Of a stretch of DNA of 64,000 nucleotides, positions 1 to 11,210 are shown one piece after another (position 1 is the first letter of the stretch; every line of letters begins with the position of its first letter). The stretch covers positions 236,041,741 through 236,105,740 of the forward strand of contig CM041465.1 in assembly GCA_023213395.1 (NCBI GenBank). Reading direction: 5' to 3'. A program made the position numbers and the translations under genes. This DNA comes from Cycas panzhihuaensis (Eukaryota > Cycadophyta). Below the pieces are notes generated by a model. That model was not told the origin of the DNA. It saw only the letters and a program-made list of their open reading frames with translations, and did no database searches.

Positions 1-29
1 ATCCATTCTACTCGAGTGTAGAAGGGATC

Positions 30-1180
30 ACACATAAAATTTCTTAAGGAAATTTCTGTTTATGGATTTGTCAAATTCAAGTCCCTCCAGTGTTGTTATC
101 CTGTATGCACCATTGTCGAGGCTGTCGAGAATGACAAAGGGGCCCACCCATTTGGGGCCAAACTTGGATAGATGATCATGGTGATATTCAAGCTTGAGGA
201 CTTGGTCCCTAGGGTTTAGAAGATGAGGACATGAACTTTTGTCATATGTCCTTTACGCACCAACCTTAGAGGCAAGATTTTCTTGGTATGCTGCCAAGTG
301 TTTCTCATCTAAGGCTTTAAGATCTAGGAGGCGAGCCTAAAAGCATAACTCCTTATTGACAAGACCCCGAAGTGAGATCCATAAGGAGGAGATCTCAACT
401 TCTAGGGGGAGGATTATTCAGTCCCATATATAAGGGAGAATTAGGCCATCCCCATTGTGATGCAGATAGAATTTCAATAATCCCATAAGATAGAGGGCAA
501 CTGAAGGTGCTAATCCCTTTAAGATTAAGCTACTGTCTTCTTTAAAATATTAACAAGAGTTTTATTAAATAATTCAATTTGTCCATTGGCTTAGGGGTAG
601 TAAGGAGATGAGGTCTTGTGAGATATCTTGAACCTTTCACAAAATTCGTCCACCTCTTTGTTGTAGAAAGGAGTGCCATTATCAGTGATTAGGACATTTG
701 GGACCCTGAATCAGTAGATAATATGCTAGTAAAAAAAAGTGGTAATTATCTTGCTAGTAGTAAATGATAATAGGATTGATTTAGTCCATTTGGTAAAGTA
801 TTTTATCATGGTAAGAATACATTTATGCTATGACAACAAAGGTGGAGTGATAGCTCTGATGAGATCCAATCCCCAATGGGAGAAGGCCATGGAGAAATAA
901 TGGGGTGAAGGGCCTCAGAAAGCAAATGGGCCATGTTGGCATGCACTTAGCACTTGCAACAATGCTTCGCATAGGTGTGGGCATCCTTGAAATGGGATGG
1001 CTAGTAATAGGCCATATGGAGGATCCTTTGGGCCATGGATTGGCCCCCAAAATGGCGTCCACAAGTGCTGCCATGGCACTCATGAAGGATTTGGTTTACT
1101 TCATTAATGTTAATGCAATAGAGGAGAATCATGTTAAAGGATCTCTTATACAATACCTCATCTATAAGGAAGTATTGCTT
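30..1180 (-). pseudogene. Integrase pseudogene of element A
   Basis: The enzyme would insert element cDNA into host DNA. The H2C2 zinc-binding region is recognisable near 1036-1090 (ECHGSTCGRHFGGQS). The core has VLITDNGTPF, with the second catalytic Asp, near 650-700 and NGQIE, with the catalytic Glu, near 570-590. A stop (TAA, complement of 591-593) replaces the Gln of the conserved P-Q-x-N-G-Q motif. The first catalytic Asp region around 860-905 is damaged. The C-terminal domain runs to about position 30, ending in the same GKFLKKFY-like tail as element C. Several stops and frame changes make it non-functional. Confidence 0.88.
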
Positions 1181-1439
1181 GGAAATGGCCCTAATGCGTG
1201 ACTTTACTTTATTGCTAGCATTAGGAGGGTATCACCATTGGGTAAGATATTGCATAATATCCCCATACCATTCACTTTCAACTAGTGGATGGGGCGATGA
1301 ATCTTAGAGGGCCAGGATGGGCTTATCAGGTAAGGAATCATTAATTAGAAGATTGGAAGGGCTTGGGATGGGGTTTTCAACTAGTTTCTTAACAACAACA
1401 GTTCCTTTCTTTTATTTTCTATTAACGATGTTAAGGTTA

Positions 1440-1830
1440 TATTCTTGAAGGAAGATGGCCCATTTGCTTGTCCTTCTAGTCAAGTTAGACTAGGTTAGAA
1501 GGTACCTCAACAGATTGGATTAGATGATCATGTGGGTGGCATTTCTAAGAAGGTAATGTCTAAACTTCTTAGTCACATGGACCAAGGCTAAACATTCTTT
1601 TTCAATAGGAGGGTAGTTTAGCTCTACTACCACCAATATGTGGTTGATAAAATGTATAGCTTGCTTAGTTCCAGAGTCATCTTCTTAGGCTAACATGGCT
1701 CCTAAGGACTCATCAGTAGCTGAGGTATATAGAATGAATGGGCAATCAAAGATAGGGGACACTAGGATAGGGGCAAAGACCAGGGCTCATTCGAGCTCTT
1801 AAAATGCTTCTTGGGCTTGGGCAGTCCATA
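1440..1830 (-). pseudogene. Ty3/gypsy RNase H pseudogene of element A
   Basis: This is the ordinary gypsy RNase H that follows reverse transcriptase and degrades the RNA strand during cDNA synthesis. I can read ILYTSATDESLGAMLA (first acidic residue kept), then IEKECLALVH, then HYLLRNATHMII followed by a stop and SNLLRYLL, where element C has QSDPLHYLL. The third catalytic Asp therefore reads Asn here and the preceding Gln is a stop. The linker to integrase occupies about 1181-1440. Confidence 0.85.
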
Positions 1831-2640
1831 GCAATAGGCCACCCTTCTTTAAAAGGTTAGTTAGAGGTTTGTCAATTATGGAAAAGTCTACTAAGAAATG
1901 CCTCAAGAAGCCCAACCTACCTAAAAATAATTTGATTTGACATTGTGTTTTTGGAAAGAACATGTCAATAATAGCTTTGACTTTGTCTGGGACAATCTAG
2001 ATTCTTTGTGTAGAGACAAGTAAACCCAAGAGTTTGCTAGTGGTGATGACAAACACATATTTGAGTAGGTTCAGGCTAACATGATATTTGTGGCACCTCA
2101 TAAATATGGCACGAAGGTCTACAAGGTGATTGGTCCTCTTGTGGGAGAGGCCCATCATGTCATCCATGAATACCTCAAGTGTCTTATTTATTAGGTCATA
2201 GAAGATGAACTACATCACCCTCTGATAAGTGGCGCCTATATTCTTTAATCCAAAGGGCACTACCTTATAAGTGAATGTTCCCCATGGGAGAGTAAAAGCT
2301 ATCTTATGATAGTTTTCAATGGATATTTATATCTAGTTATGTCCTGAGAAGCCATCTATCAAGGACATGACTTCAAAACATGTCATTTGATCGATAATTT
2401 AGTCAATAAATGATAAAAGGAAGTTATCCTTAGGACATGCATTTTTTATATCCCAAAAATTGACATAAATCCTAATAGTTCCATTCTTTTTAGTGACAAG
2501 AATGATGTTTGATACCCACTTGGGGTAATCAATGGAGGTGATTAGCCTCGTATCTAAGATCTTTTCCACTTCCATTTTCACTATGATAGAAATCTTAGGA
2601 TGGAGAGGGCATTGTTTCTGCTACATAGGGTAGGCACCCA
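1831..2640 (-). pseudogene. Reverse transcriptase pseudogene of element A
   Basis: The reading begins near 2580 with KMEVEKILDTRLITSIDYP, the start of a gypsy reverse transcriptase. It continues through KKNGTIRIYVNFWDIKNACP and MSLIDGFSGHN. The active-site box is EVFMDDMMGL; FMDD, on the complement of 2159-2170, is intact. Stops after HN fall at positions where relatives have Gln (NQIQI). The thumb and connection (KLFLGRLGFLRHFL) follow. It is one of the better preserved parts of A but is broken by several stops. Confidence 0.9.
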
Positions 2641-3690
2641 GAATAGTTGTAAGGTTGTGAGTGGTAATAGATGGGTCTATCCCTTTCACATCAGAATAGT
2701 CCCATATGAAGATATTATAGAACTCTTGAAATAAGAGGGTATATTCCTCTATTTCTGTAAGAGTACACTCTGCTCTAACCTTGATGATTTTACTAGGGGT
2801 AAGGAAGAGGAGCTTGGTCAACTGAAGAGGAGCTTGATCAATTGGAAGGAATGGAGGAGTATCAGGCTAGTTCAAGTCAGCTAGGGGTGACCCTAAGGCT
2901 AAACATTTCTAGAAACCTAGCCTATATTGATTAGAAGGAAGGTTAGGTGTGAAGCTTGCTAAATACTATAATAAGGCTTTATTATTCTTGAAGCAATCTA
3001 TCCCATGGATAGTTTTTCTTAATAAGAAGGAGAGACAAGATGGAAGAGGTGTGATGGGTCCATAACTATCAATCCACCATTCCACATAGTTAAGGGACTC
3101 CTCAAAAGAGTTGGAGGGTGTCCTCCTATGTCGCTACACCCTACTACATGGAAGGGAAAGTTAGCTAAGATCTGAGTTACAATCTATAGAGTTATCACAT
3201 GAAAAGGGAGGCTCTCCATATTTAACATCTATAGAGAATGATGAAGTTTAGGAAGTGGATGAAGATAGGGTAGAGTAAGAGTCTATATATGTGGCAAGAG
3301 CAACTATGTGTGACTTCTAAGATACACTAGGAGTGCTATGCTCCTCTAAAGGGGCCCTAGACTAGGGCTTATGACCAAAAGGATGATGAGGAGAGTGCCC
3401 CCTACAAATGTTAAGGAGAGATATGAGATTGAAGAAGTTCCTCACCATCATCGTTGGACTCATGGTCACTTAAGACAATGAGGGACCCATAACTTCTAAC
3501 ATTGATAGGGTGAATTAGATTAGATTTAAGGAGGAAGGGAGGGGGCCTTCCCCTAATCGAGAAGTACTAGGGACATTAATCCAACAGGTGGTGGAATGGA
3601 CAGATGGATCCTTATTTCCCTTTGCTAGGTTGTGAGCCACTTGACGAGGTTGATATAATATTTGGGTAGGAGGGGATTCTCAGGAAATAA
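2641..3690 (-). pseudogene. Protease-to-reverse-transcriptase linker of element A
   Basis: This stretch joins protease and reverse transcriptase in the polyprotein. It carries no catalytic domain that I recognise. The part nearest reverse transcriptase (about 2640-2820) reads GIDPSITTHNLTTILGAYPM and is shared with elements B and C, so it belongs to the same polyprotein. The rest is poorly conserved with scattered stops. Confidence 0.7.
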
Positions 3691-4240
3691 ATTTCATTCA
3701 CCCTTTGTGGATGAATTTTAGTTGCCCGCAATGGGATGAACACATGGCTTCCATCTGATCAAGCCATGGAAGTCCTAATAAGAGGTTGTAGTCTACATCT
3801 ATGTTGAGGACTATTATATCAATGAGGATAGCCTTGTCCTTAAGAGTGAGGTGGATAGAAATTGATCCTAAGGGCATCTTTTTTCTACCATCATAGCCTT
3901 TGTAATGCCATAGGACTAGCTCAAGAGCTACTATACCTAACTCTTACACTATATGTAAGGGCATAGCATTTCCAGAAGAACTATTATCTACAACTATCCT
4001 TTTAAGAGTGTACTGGGGAGTATTAATGGAAGTAATGAAGGGGTAGTGCCATTGGTACTCCCTTTCACTTACTGATAGGGGGTCTTTAAGGTCAAAAGCA
4101 ATGAGGGGCTCCTAGTTTGGGGTGGCATCCAAAGCATGGATGGGAGTATTAGCTTAACCCAAATCCTTAATAAGGAGAGCACATTGCTTAGGGCAACTCC
4201 GTAAGATATCTATCATGGACATCCTAACAGCCACAGTATG
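3691..4240 (-). pseudogene. Aspartic protease pseudogene of element A
   Basis: This is a retropepsin-type protease that would cut the gag-pol polyprotein. The active-site loop is on the complement of about 3950-3995 and reads IVVDNSSSGNAMPLH, so the usual D-T/S-G appears as D-N-S, as in element C. Further on, KDKAILIDIIVLNIDVDYN and LLLGLPWLDQM give the C-terminal strand typical of Tat proteases (family form: YN-x-I/L-L-G-x-P-W-L). Stops occur after the active-site region. Confidence 0.82.
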
Positions 4241-4963
4241 GAGCTCATCGATTATCAAGAAGGACTTCCCATTTCCTATAGGTTGGGGAAGTACCCTTCA
4301 AAAGCTATAATGGCTTGGGTGGACAGGAATGGTCTTAGGGACAATAGGAATTTTGGAAGGCAGATTGTCCATAGAAAATTTTTATTAGGAAGAGGAGGCC
4401 CCAACAACCTCTTTAACTACTTGAGATCTTATGACTAGGTATAAGGGAGTGGTCTCAAGCATCTGGATAACTCTCTTCCCCTTGTTTTAGGGTTAAGAGG
4501 ATAAAGAAGTTTGAGGATGGGAACTAGGAAGGGATGATAAGTTCCTTACCCTCTTTCCCTTTATTGGCATGAAAGAGGGGCTAAGGGATCATCCCTTATT
4601 CCTATTTCCTCTATTTAGGTAAGTTGGTCCTATTTCCCATATTTGGGAAAAGGATCATAATAGACAGGTTGGTCTAAGTTGGGTTTAGATGTCTGTTTAG
4701 AGGAAGAGTGACAAGGTAGGATAAGCTCTAAGTGTTACACCCAACATTGTAAATCCTAGCAAAAGCACTCACCATGGACAAAGCACCACTTCTTTTTCGA
4801 GGAGGGTTTGGCCTTCTTGGCTTGAGAAGAGTGGGTGTTTACATTTTTAGGTGGTACAACTTGGGATGCTTGGTGGACAGGCCTATGAGAATCTAAAGCT
4901 AATTATGAGGGCTAGAGCTTTAACTCCATCATATATTGAAACAAATATATGGTAGAAGTTAAA

Positions 4964-5035
4964 TGTAATGAACTATTACACCAAAACCCTGAGGTGTTAG
5001 TGAAGAAGGCCCCCCACCAAGTAGACCATTACCTC
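4964..5035 (-). repeat. Partial 3' LTR of the TRIM-like element
   Basis: This 72-base direct repeat of 5217-5288 ends in CA on the minus strand, after which the gag reading of element A resumes. The missing front part suggests an internal deletion after insertion. Confidence 0.6.
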
Positions 5036-5202
5036 CCCCCCCGGTTCAAATGGGCTAGCCCCGCCTAGCCCCGCTTTCAATGGCATTCATGCACCCCACA
5101 GGCCCTAGTTATGATGGCGTTTTACGCATCGGCGACGTTTAGCACGTCACCCCACTACCCCATAAGCGATGTTGTCCCCACGAGATTTGAACTCGGGTCT
5201 TG

Positions 5203-5214
5203 GCTCTGATACCA
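5203..5214 (-). promoter_or_regulatory. Initiator-Met-tRNA primer binding site of the TRIM-like element
   Basis: On the minus strand the sequence is TGGTATCAGAGC, two bases after the LTR end. This is the usual primer site of plant copia and TRIM elements. The next bases, complement of 5181-5195, form CGAG-TTCAAAT-CTCG, which has the shape of a tRNA T-arm. Confidence 0.85.
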
Positions 5215-5216
5215 CT

Positions 5217-5385
5217 TGTAACGAACTGTTACACCAAAACCCCGAGGTGTTAGTGAAGAGGGCCCCCCACCAAGTAGACCATTACCTCATCGACACGCAC
5301 CAGCCCACCCTCGCCACGATAGTAGCTCGGGTAGACCACTGACAGCCCACAAGCTCGAGGCACAAGCCCCTAGGCCCAGCCCTCA
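5217..5385 (-). repeat. 5' LTR of the TRIM-like element
   Basis: Read on the minus strand it begins TGAGGGCTGG and ends GTTCGTTACA, immediately before the primer site. The TG...CA ends fit an LTR. Only its last 72 bases are repeated in the downstream copy. Confidence 0.6.
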
Positions 5386-7423
5386 AAGCTAATGGATCCA
5401 AGGCCCTTTCTATTACGTGGAAAGAAGGCCTTGGAGGTTGCTGGGGTTGTTGATCATGTGATGGAGGGGGTGCCTCATATCGTTGCAATGACCTAAGAGG
5501 CTTTTTGAGACCCACCTAGATCTTGATGGCCTCAAGTGCTAAGCATTTTGCTATGGCAGACTCACACATTATTGCCCCTATTTTAAAGACTTCAACATGG
5601 ACTTTGGGATAGAGGGCATTCACAAAAAGGTCCCTCTTTAATTCCTCAAGTAATGTGGCCTTCATGGAATGAAGGAAGTTATGGAAGCACCTCATAAAGT
5701 CATGATTCATTTCATTATGACCTTACTTGAGAGAGAGTAGGGCTTTGACCCTACTCTCAAAAGGATGAGCTATGTCAAAATAATTGACAAATTCATCCAC
5801 AAGTTATTGAAAAGAGTGAATAAAGTGAGTTAAGAGATAGTAAAACTACTTGAGGGTCTCTCCATGTAAAGAATAGGGAAATAACTTCATTAAGATGTGA
5901 TCGTATGTCTAATAATCAATGCATGCCATGGAGAAGCTCCTAACATGCTTGGTTGGGTCTTATTATAAGGTCCCATCAAATTTGGGTACCTCAGGAGGGT
6001 GAGGCAGTAGGTGAGTCCTAAGCGCTTCAATGGATAATAGAGTTAACCTATAATCAACGAAGGGGCAAACCCTTAGTTGAGTTAAAGGGTTAATAAGAGA
6101 TGAGGAAGGGTGTAGGTATGGATACCTATATCCTCCTTAAGGAGTTTAGGCATAAGAATGATACAGGTTCCCACCTACTTGGTGGGAGGGAGCCATTATT
6201 GTTTGAGAGAAGGCTAGGTAAGAGGGGAGTAGATAAGAAGGGCCTACTCCACTTGGAGGATACACCTCTTGTTGAGAGGATATATGAGAGAATGGTCCTT
6301 AAGGAGGGATGGATCCTCCTTAGGAAGACATCATGTATGAGGTTGAACATGAAGATGAAGAAGGTGGGTGTAGGATGGGATTTTGCCCATATAGGCCACC
6401 TGTATGAGGTGCAACTCCATATGGATGTAATGAATCCACCCCATAAACTAGAAATGGGTTTCCCTTTCCATGCCTACATGGTTAGGATGTGTGTCCTAGG
6501 TGTACGTAGAGGGAAGAGTTCTTTGGTTGAGGATGGGGATGTATAGGGACAGATCCTGCATGGTATAAGGATTAGAGATGTGAAAGTCCTCCAAATCATA
6601 CAAGGGGTACATGGACCATGGTTGGTTGGGGCATGGCTACTTAGCTTGGGAGGGCCATACTTAACATAATTTGGGATTAGAGTATACCTTAAGTATCCCC
6701 TTGCATATGGGAGGTGAGTAAAGAAGAGAAAACAATAGGAGCAGGTCCTATTATGACCATGGATGTGGATTAAGAGGAACCAGAAGTGTAGATGTGGAAG
6801 AAGATGGTGTTATACTACAAATGATACTTTCCAGCCGCATTGGAGGAAACTGAGCACTTGCAGCTTAGAATCATTGTTGTAATGCCTCAATGACATCTAC
6901 AGGAGGGGTTCCTGCTTACTCGTATGAGGTGGAAGGGTCTTCATGTGAGGTGGGACCCATAGGTTGATCCTCATGAGGAGCATCACTGAGGTGATAATAC
7001 TCCATAGAAGTAGATGCACCTATCTCATGCATAGGGAATTGGTAGAAATCTAAGTGCTCTTAATTTCCCAGATAGAAAATAAGATCATTTCCTTCCTAGG
7101 TGAGACCTTGGAAGGAGGTTGAATTTTGCTCTTGTGTTTTAGAAACATAGGCATCATATGCCCACTCTAATGGATATCCCTCTATAGTCAATTCATAATC
7201 AGATAAGGGAATGGGGGAATATGGAGACTCTTATAAAACATGAGGGAGACTTCATAAGCAATGAGAGAATCATCACATTCATGTCTCACATAGAACTGTG
7301 GAAGAGACAAGGATTAATGTAATGGTATAAGTGTTGGGGTTTACCCAATAAACCTAGAAGGTGTGGAAAGGAAAGAAGGAGGCTAACGTTAACACAAAGG
7401 GAGGTATGTTCTCCCTTACTAGA

Positions 7424-7445
7424 GGTTCCTCAGTATGGTCGTGAG
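7424..7445 (-). promoter_or_regulatory. Primer binding site of element A
   Basis: Right after the LTR end (TTTCA) the minus strand reads CTCACGACCATACTGAGGAA. It corresponds to CTAGTGACCATATTGGGGAC in element C. Tat elements use a tRNA-Arg primer site of the form TGGCGACTCCACTGGGGA, and this looks like a decayed version. Confidence 0.6.
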
Positions 7446-7974
7446 TGAAAGCACACCTCTCGAGGGTCATTAAGGATGGAGTATCTTAAACGAATGCTAA
7501 AAGTAAATAAGGGTCTAGAGATCTTGGGAAGGAAAGATCAACCTTAAAGGGCATCCACATGTCAGAACATAGGTTTAGGGACCTACAAATAGTGCATTGC
7601 ACTTCTTTCCTTTTTGGAGCATCTCTTTTGATTCGGGTTAGGTAATAAGGCATCTCTTGGTAATCAAATAGCCAAGTATAACTCTCCTATCCCCATAGGG
7701 AGAGAAGAGGATCTAGACTCCCTTTTAGAAAAGGAAGCAAGCAATAAAGGATTAAGTGAAGTAGCAGAATCGAGAGACAACTTTGAATGGCCTTCTTGAG
7801 GTCTAGAAGTTCATTTAAAAGAGGTTGAGGTTTTGGGTGTTAAAACCTCAAGAACAAGATAATGTTACCACCATCCAATGGTAATAAGGATGCAAACTAT
7901 TCCTTGGTGGTAAGGAGAGTGAGATGGTACAGGTTTGTAGCCAAAGGATGGGTGGAAGAAAGTTGTGAATATTG
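7446..7974 (-). repeat. 5' LTR fragment of element A (3' end of the LTR only)
   Basis: The last part of a Tat LTR is recognisable. On the minus strand it contains TTTGTAGGTCCCTAAACC and TGTTCTGACATGTGGATGCC, matching the LTR of element I (60380-60460) and, more weakly, element C (16500-16560). The front of the LTR is missing; at 7975 the sequence changes to a copia LTR. Confidence 0.7.
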
Positions 7975-8097
7975 TTAGGTAATATGACAACAATGGTTGG
8001 AGGCTAAAATTTTGACATGTTGGTAGTGCGGTTTCCCTCCCAAACCTTCCTTGGGGGGTTCCATAAGGCGGGTGCCCCTTAGCGAGAGTGCAGGGTG
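7975..8097 (+). repeat. Copia LTR fragment
   Basis: It starts TGTTAGGTAATATGACAA and aligns over about 120 bases with the start of the copia LTR at 42057. The rest of the LTR is absent; integrase of element B begins abruptly after it. It is probably a scar left by deletion. Confidence 0.65.
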
Positions 8098-8312
8098 AAA
8101 TATTTTAAATTTCTTACAAAATTCATCCATTTACTTATTACAAAATAGGGTTCCATTATCTGTAATAAGGATGTTGGGGACCCCAAAGTGACAAATGATG
8201 TGTTGAAAAATGAATGTGGCGATCTTACTTATCATTACAAATAAAGGAATGGCCTCAACCTATTTGGTAAAATATTCTACTACTATTAGAATAAACTTAT
8301 GTTGTAATCAAG
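8098..8312 (-). pseudogene. Integrase core fragment of element B
   Basis: I can read HKFILIVVEYFTK, a stop, VEAIPLFVM and then ILITDNGTLFCNK, a stop, MDEFCKKFKIF on the minus strand. The second catalytic Asp is therefore present. The fragment ends before the catalytic Glu. The zinc-binding part and first Asp are lost in the deletion that ends near 8312. Confidence 0.8.
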
Positions 8313-9200
8313 GTGTAGAGAATGAAGGGCCAATTGAAAAGAGGTAGTGCCAAGGTAGGGGCCAAAATAAAAGCCTTCTTCAACTCTTGGAAGGCCACTT
8401 GATCTTTGAGAGTCCAAATGAATAGAGTTCCCTTTTAAAGTAAATTAGTTAGTGGCTTTACGTTGATAGAAAAATCTCCTAAGAAGCGTTGTGGGAAATC
8501 CAATCATCCTAAGAACAACTTAATTTGTCATTGTATCTTGGTGGGTGGCATTTCAACCATGGCTTTGACCTTATCTAGGTTAACTTCGATCCCTTCTTAG
8601 GATACGAGGAATTCCAAAGGTTTACTAGTTGTGATCGCAAGAACATATTTAAGTGAGTCAACATTGACATGATATTTGTAGTATCTAGAGAAAATCTTTC
8701 TAAGATTTGCTAAGTGATCAACCATTTTATAGGAGAGGCCCATCAAATCATCCATGAAAACCTCAAGAATTTTATTAATGAGGTCATGGAATATGAATTG
8801 CATGGCCCTTTAATAAGTTACCCTAGCATTTTTCAAGCCAAAGGGCATCACCTTATAGGAAAACGTACCCCCAGGGATGGTGAAGGTAATCTTGTAATGG
8901 TCCTTGGGGGATATCTAGATTTGACTATATCTAGAAAAGCCATCCATCAAGAACATGACCTCAAAACTTTTTGTGTGATTAGTGATTTGATCGATGAATT
9001 ATAATGGGAAATTTTCCTTTGGGCATGCATTATTGATACCCCTAACTTTGATGCAAATCATTATTGTCCTATTTTTCTTGGTAATTGAGATAATGTTAGA
9101 CACCCATTTTAAGTAGTCAATGGAAGTAATGAGGCCTTCATTATGAAGTTTCTCCACTTCTATCTTAACTATAATTGATAGCTTTAGATATAATCAACAT
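8313..9200 (-). pseudogene. Reverse transcriptase with start of RNase H, element B
   Basis: The reading begins near 9190 (VEKLHNEGLITSIDYLKWV-like). The active-site box EVFMDDLMGL is intact (FMDD on the complement of 8747-8758). It runs through the thumb to FQELKKAFILAPTLALPLFNWPF, the last residues before RNase H. There the sequence jumps to integrase. In A the two points of the jump lie near 1755 and 870, so about 880 bases are missing. Confidence 0.87.
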
Positions 9201-10559
9201 TATTTTTATCTAACTAGATGAATACCTAGGATCATAATTAGGTTGTGGGTGATGATATTAGGGTCAATTCCCTTCATGTCAGAAGGTGAACACCTCATGG
9301 AACTCATGAAATACTTTTGTATACTCCTTGACCTCCTAGGGTGAACATTTGGCCCTAATATTAATGATCTAATCAGGGGTAGGGATGATATCCTTTGTTG
9401 CCCTTGCATAAAGGACATTTCCCTCTTCAAAATGATAAGGAGCTTGGTCTATGTGTAGATCAGGCAGGCAGTTTGCTTATATAAGATTAGCTATTGGAGA
9501 ATCGATGGCTAGGCACTTCCAGAAATCTAGCTTGTAGTACCTAGAAGGTAAGTTAGGTGAGGACCCTACCAAATATTCCAATAGGGCCTCATAGTCTTCA
9601 ATGCAATTTATCCCATCAATAGTCTTGCTAGGAGGAGGTCGAGGAGCTTGTAGGGACATAATTGGTTGATTACGATCCTATAGCCAATCTATAAAATACA
9701 GTGACTCTTTGGATGAGTTAGAGTGCATGCATATGATAGGCCTCCCCATAAGTTAAATGGGAGGAGTTTGAGATGGCTCTAGGTTGTAGATAATCAACTT
9801 GTCATGCAAAAAGATGGAATTAGAATCTTGCTTATCATTATGAGTAATTGATGATTGGCTAGTACTTACAGAAAGGTAATCTTGAAGGGGTTGGTTCCCC
9901 ATATACCTAAGCAAATTGATGGTTCATGGCATGTAGGGGGGAGATTAAGGGTAAATCAAACCTTTGATCAGTTAATTCAGTTCCCACCCCCAAGGGGACC
10001 CTTCTTTGAAAGGTACCTTAGATGGGTAGAAGAGGGATATGCCCCCTTATCATGTCATTAGAAGTGATAGGCTCAAAGTAGTCAGGATAGTAGTTATGTA
10101 TAATCCTAAAGGAATGGCAAGCTAGCCATGTCCTAAGGTATAGAGACTCTCACCTAGGTAAGGATGGAGGTGCTTGATATTGATGTAACCCTTCAACATA
10201 GGGGTTTGGGCTAAAATAGGGAGGCATGTATACACATGAGGTCTCTTCCCTAGTCACATTAAGAAAGGTGACTTAACATGGCAACTCTCTGTACCCATCA
10301 TCAAACTCCCTATTGTTGAGGATGGCCAAATAACAATAACTCCTAACACTAATAGGAGTAAACCAAACCAAATACAATTGAGGGGGGGGGACTTCCTCTT
10401 CTTCATAAGGCCCTTCATCCTCAAAGAACCCTGTGGCAAATGGATCAAATGGGTCGTCGTCTCCTTCCATTGCTCTAAAAATTACTTGGCATGCTTGATG
10501 GGATGAATGATTTAGGGGCAACTCTCACATGATAACCTCAATTTGCCCTTAATGGGTAA
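9201..10559 (-). pseudogene. Protease-to-reverse-transcriptase linker of element B
   Basis: This corresponds to 2641-3690 of A. Near reverse transcriptase it reads SDMKGIDPNIITHNL. Near protease it has an acidic stretch (EGDDDPFDPF, then FFEDEGPYEEEEVPP) at about 10380-10470, which includes a run of nine or more C on the coding strand. No catalytic domain is visible. Confidence 0.7.
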
Positions 10560-11210
10560 ATTTGAATTGTCCCTGCCTTGAAGAATATATGACTCCCATT
10601 TGTTCGAGCTATGGTTGACCTAATAAGAGGTCATAATCGATGTTGATGTCCAAAATGATGATATCAATTTGGACGGTCTTGTCCTTTAGGGTTAAGGGAA
10701 GGGTTACTATCCCTAAGAGAGCCTTCTCACTTCTATCATATACTTAGCACCTCCATGGAACTAGCTCAAGAGCTTCTATGCCTAGCTTTTCAAGCATATA
10801 AATGAGCATAGAATTAATTGAAGAGTCATTGTTCATGATAGTCCTCTTTAGGGTGAAGTCTAGTGTCTTGATTATAATCATAAATAGATAATTCTAATAG
10901 AGCTACCTATCCTTAGCTGAAGGGAGATCACGTGGGTTAAATATGATGAGGTTGGGCTCGTGTGAGGATGGGATGCCTACAAAATGAATTGGTGCATCAT
11001 TAAACCCTAATTCTTCTAAAAGAAGAGCCCTTTGATTAGGGCAACTCTTTAGAGCAGCCATCATGGATATTCTAATTGAAACTATGTGGAGTTCCTCGAT
11101 TATCAAGAATGACTTCCCTTTTCCCATGGGTTGGAGAATGGCACGCCTAAAATCATACCTCCTTAGATGCATAGGTATGGTCTTTGGAACCACTAGAATC
11201 TCAATCAAAG
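10560..11210 (-). pseudogene. Aspartic protease pseudogene and upstream region, element B
   Basis: The active-site loop is damaged (IMNNDSSINSMLIYML near 10820-10860, where C has VVDNSSFVNAMPLH). The C-terminal strand is KDKTVQIDIIILDINIDYD and LLLGQP. The upstream part at 10903-11208 (LRRYDFRRAILQPMGKGKSF, EELHIVSIRISMM) is conserved between A, B and C, which marks it as a real part of the polyprotein between nucleocapsid and protease. Confidence 0.8.

Larger units (their letters stand above)
4964..5385 (-). mobile_element. TRIM-like miniature LTR element inside gag of element A
   Basis: It is GC-rich compared with its surroundings and encodes nothing. Two copies of a 72-base sequence (4964-5035 and 5217-5288) differ at four positions, all transitions. 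Directly inside the upstream copy, read on the minus strand, is an exact 12-base initiator-Met-tRNA primer site. The upstream repeat probably extends to 5385, where it begins TGAGGG; the downstream copy then lacks the first 97 bases and is preceded by a run of G that could be a polypurine tract. Exact target duplications are unclear. Confidence 0.72.
4241..7260 (-). pseudogene. Gag pseudogene of element A
   Basis: This is the capsid/nucleocapsid polyprotein. It starts near 7190-7260 with DYELTIEGYPLEWAYDAYV, matching SNSIMEGYPSYWAYHAFA in element C. A long Pro-rich, poorly conserved part follows. The capsid core lies about 5516-5900 (MNHDFMRCFHNFLHSM, then EELKRDLFVNALYPKVHVEV). A Cys/His knuckle-like motif lies at about 4770-4810 (KKWCFVHGECFC). 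A TRIM-like insertion at 4964-5385 splits the C-terminal part between DPLAL and IYLFQYMMELKL, which are contiguous in element C. Many stops. Confidence 0.82.
1..7974 (-). mobile_element. Element A: degenerate Tat-type Ty3/gypsy retrotransposon, running off the left edge
   Basis: On the minus strand the order is LTR fragment, primer site, gag, protease, reverse transcriptase, RNase H, integrase, the standard Ty3/gypsy order. Each domain aligns by eye with the plus-strand element at 13862-30994. The Tat assignment follows from that relative, which carries the extra RNase H and the tRNA-Arg-like primer site. Reading frames are broken throughout, so it cannot encode a working polyprotein. The 5' LTR keeps only its last 530 bases, and everything downstream of integrase lies outside the window. 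Confidence 0.9.

Noticed and set aside
5181-5215. Possible tRNA gene fragment (T-arm shape, B-box-like TTCAAAT)
   Set aside because: No acceptor, D or anticodon arm around it; it lies after a primer binding site of a TRIM-like element. Kept only as a finding.
6100-6546. Plus-strand open reading of 148 residues
   Set aside because: It lies opposite the low-complexity part of gag of element A and has no recognisable domain; the minus-strand gag frame explains the region.
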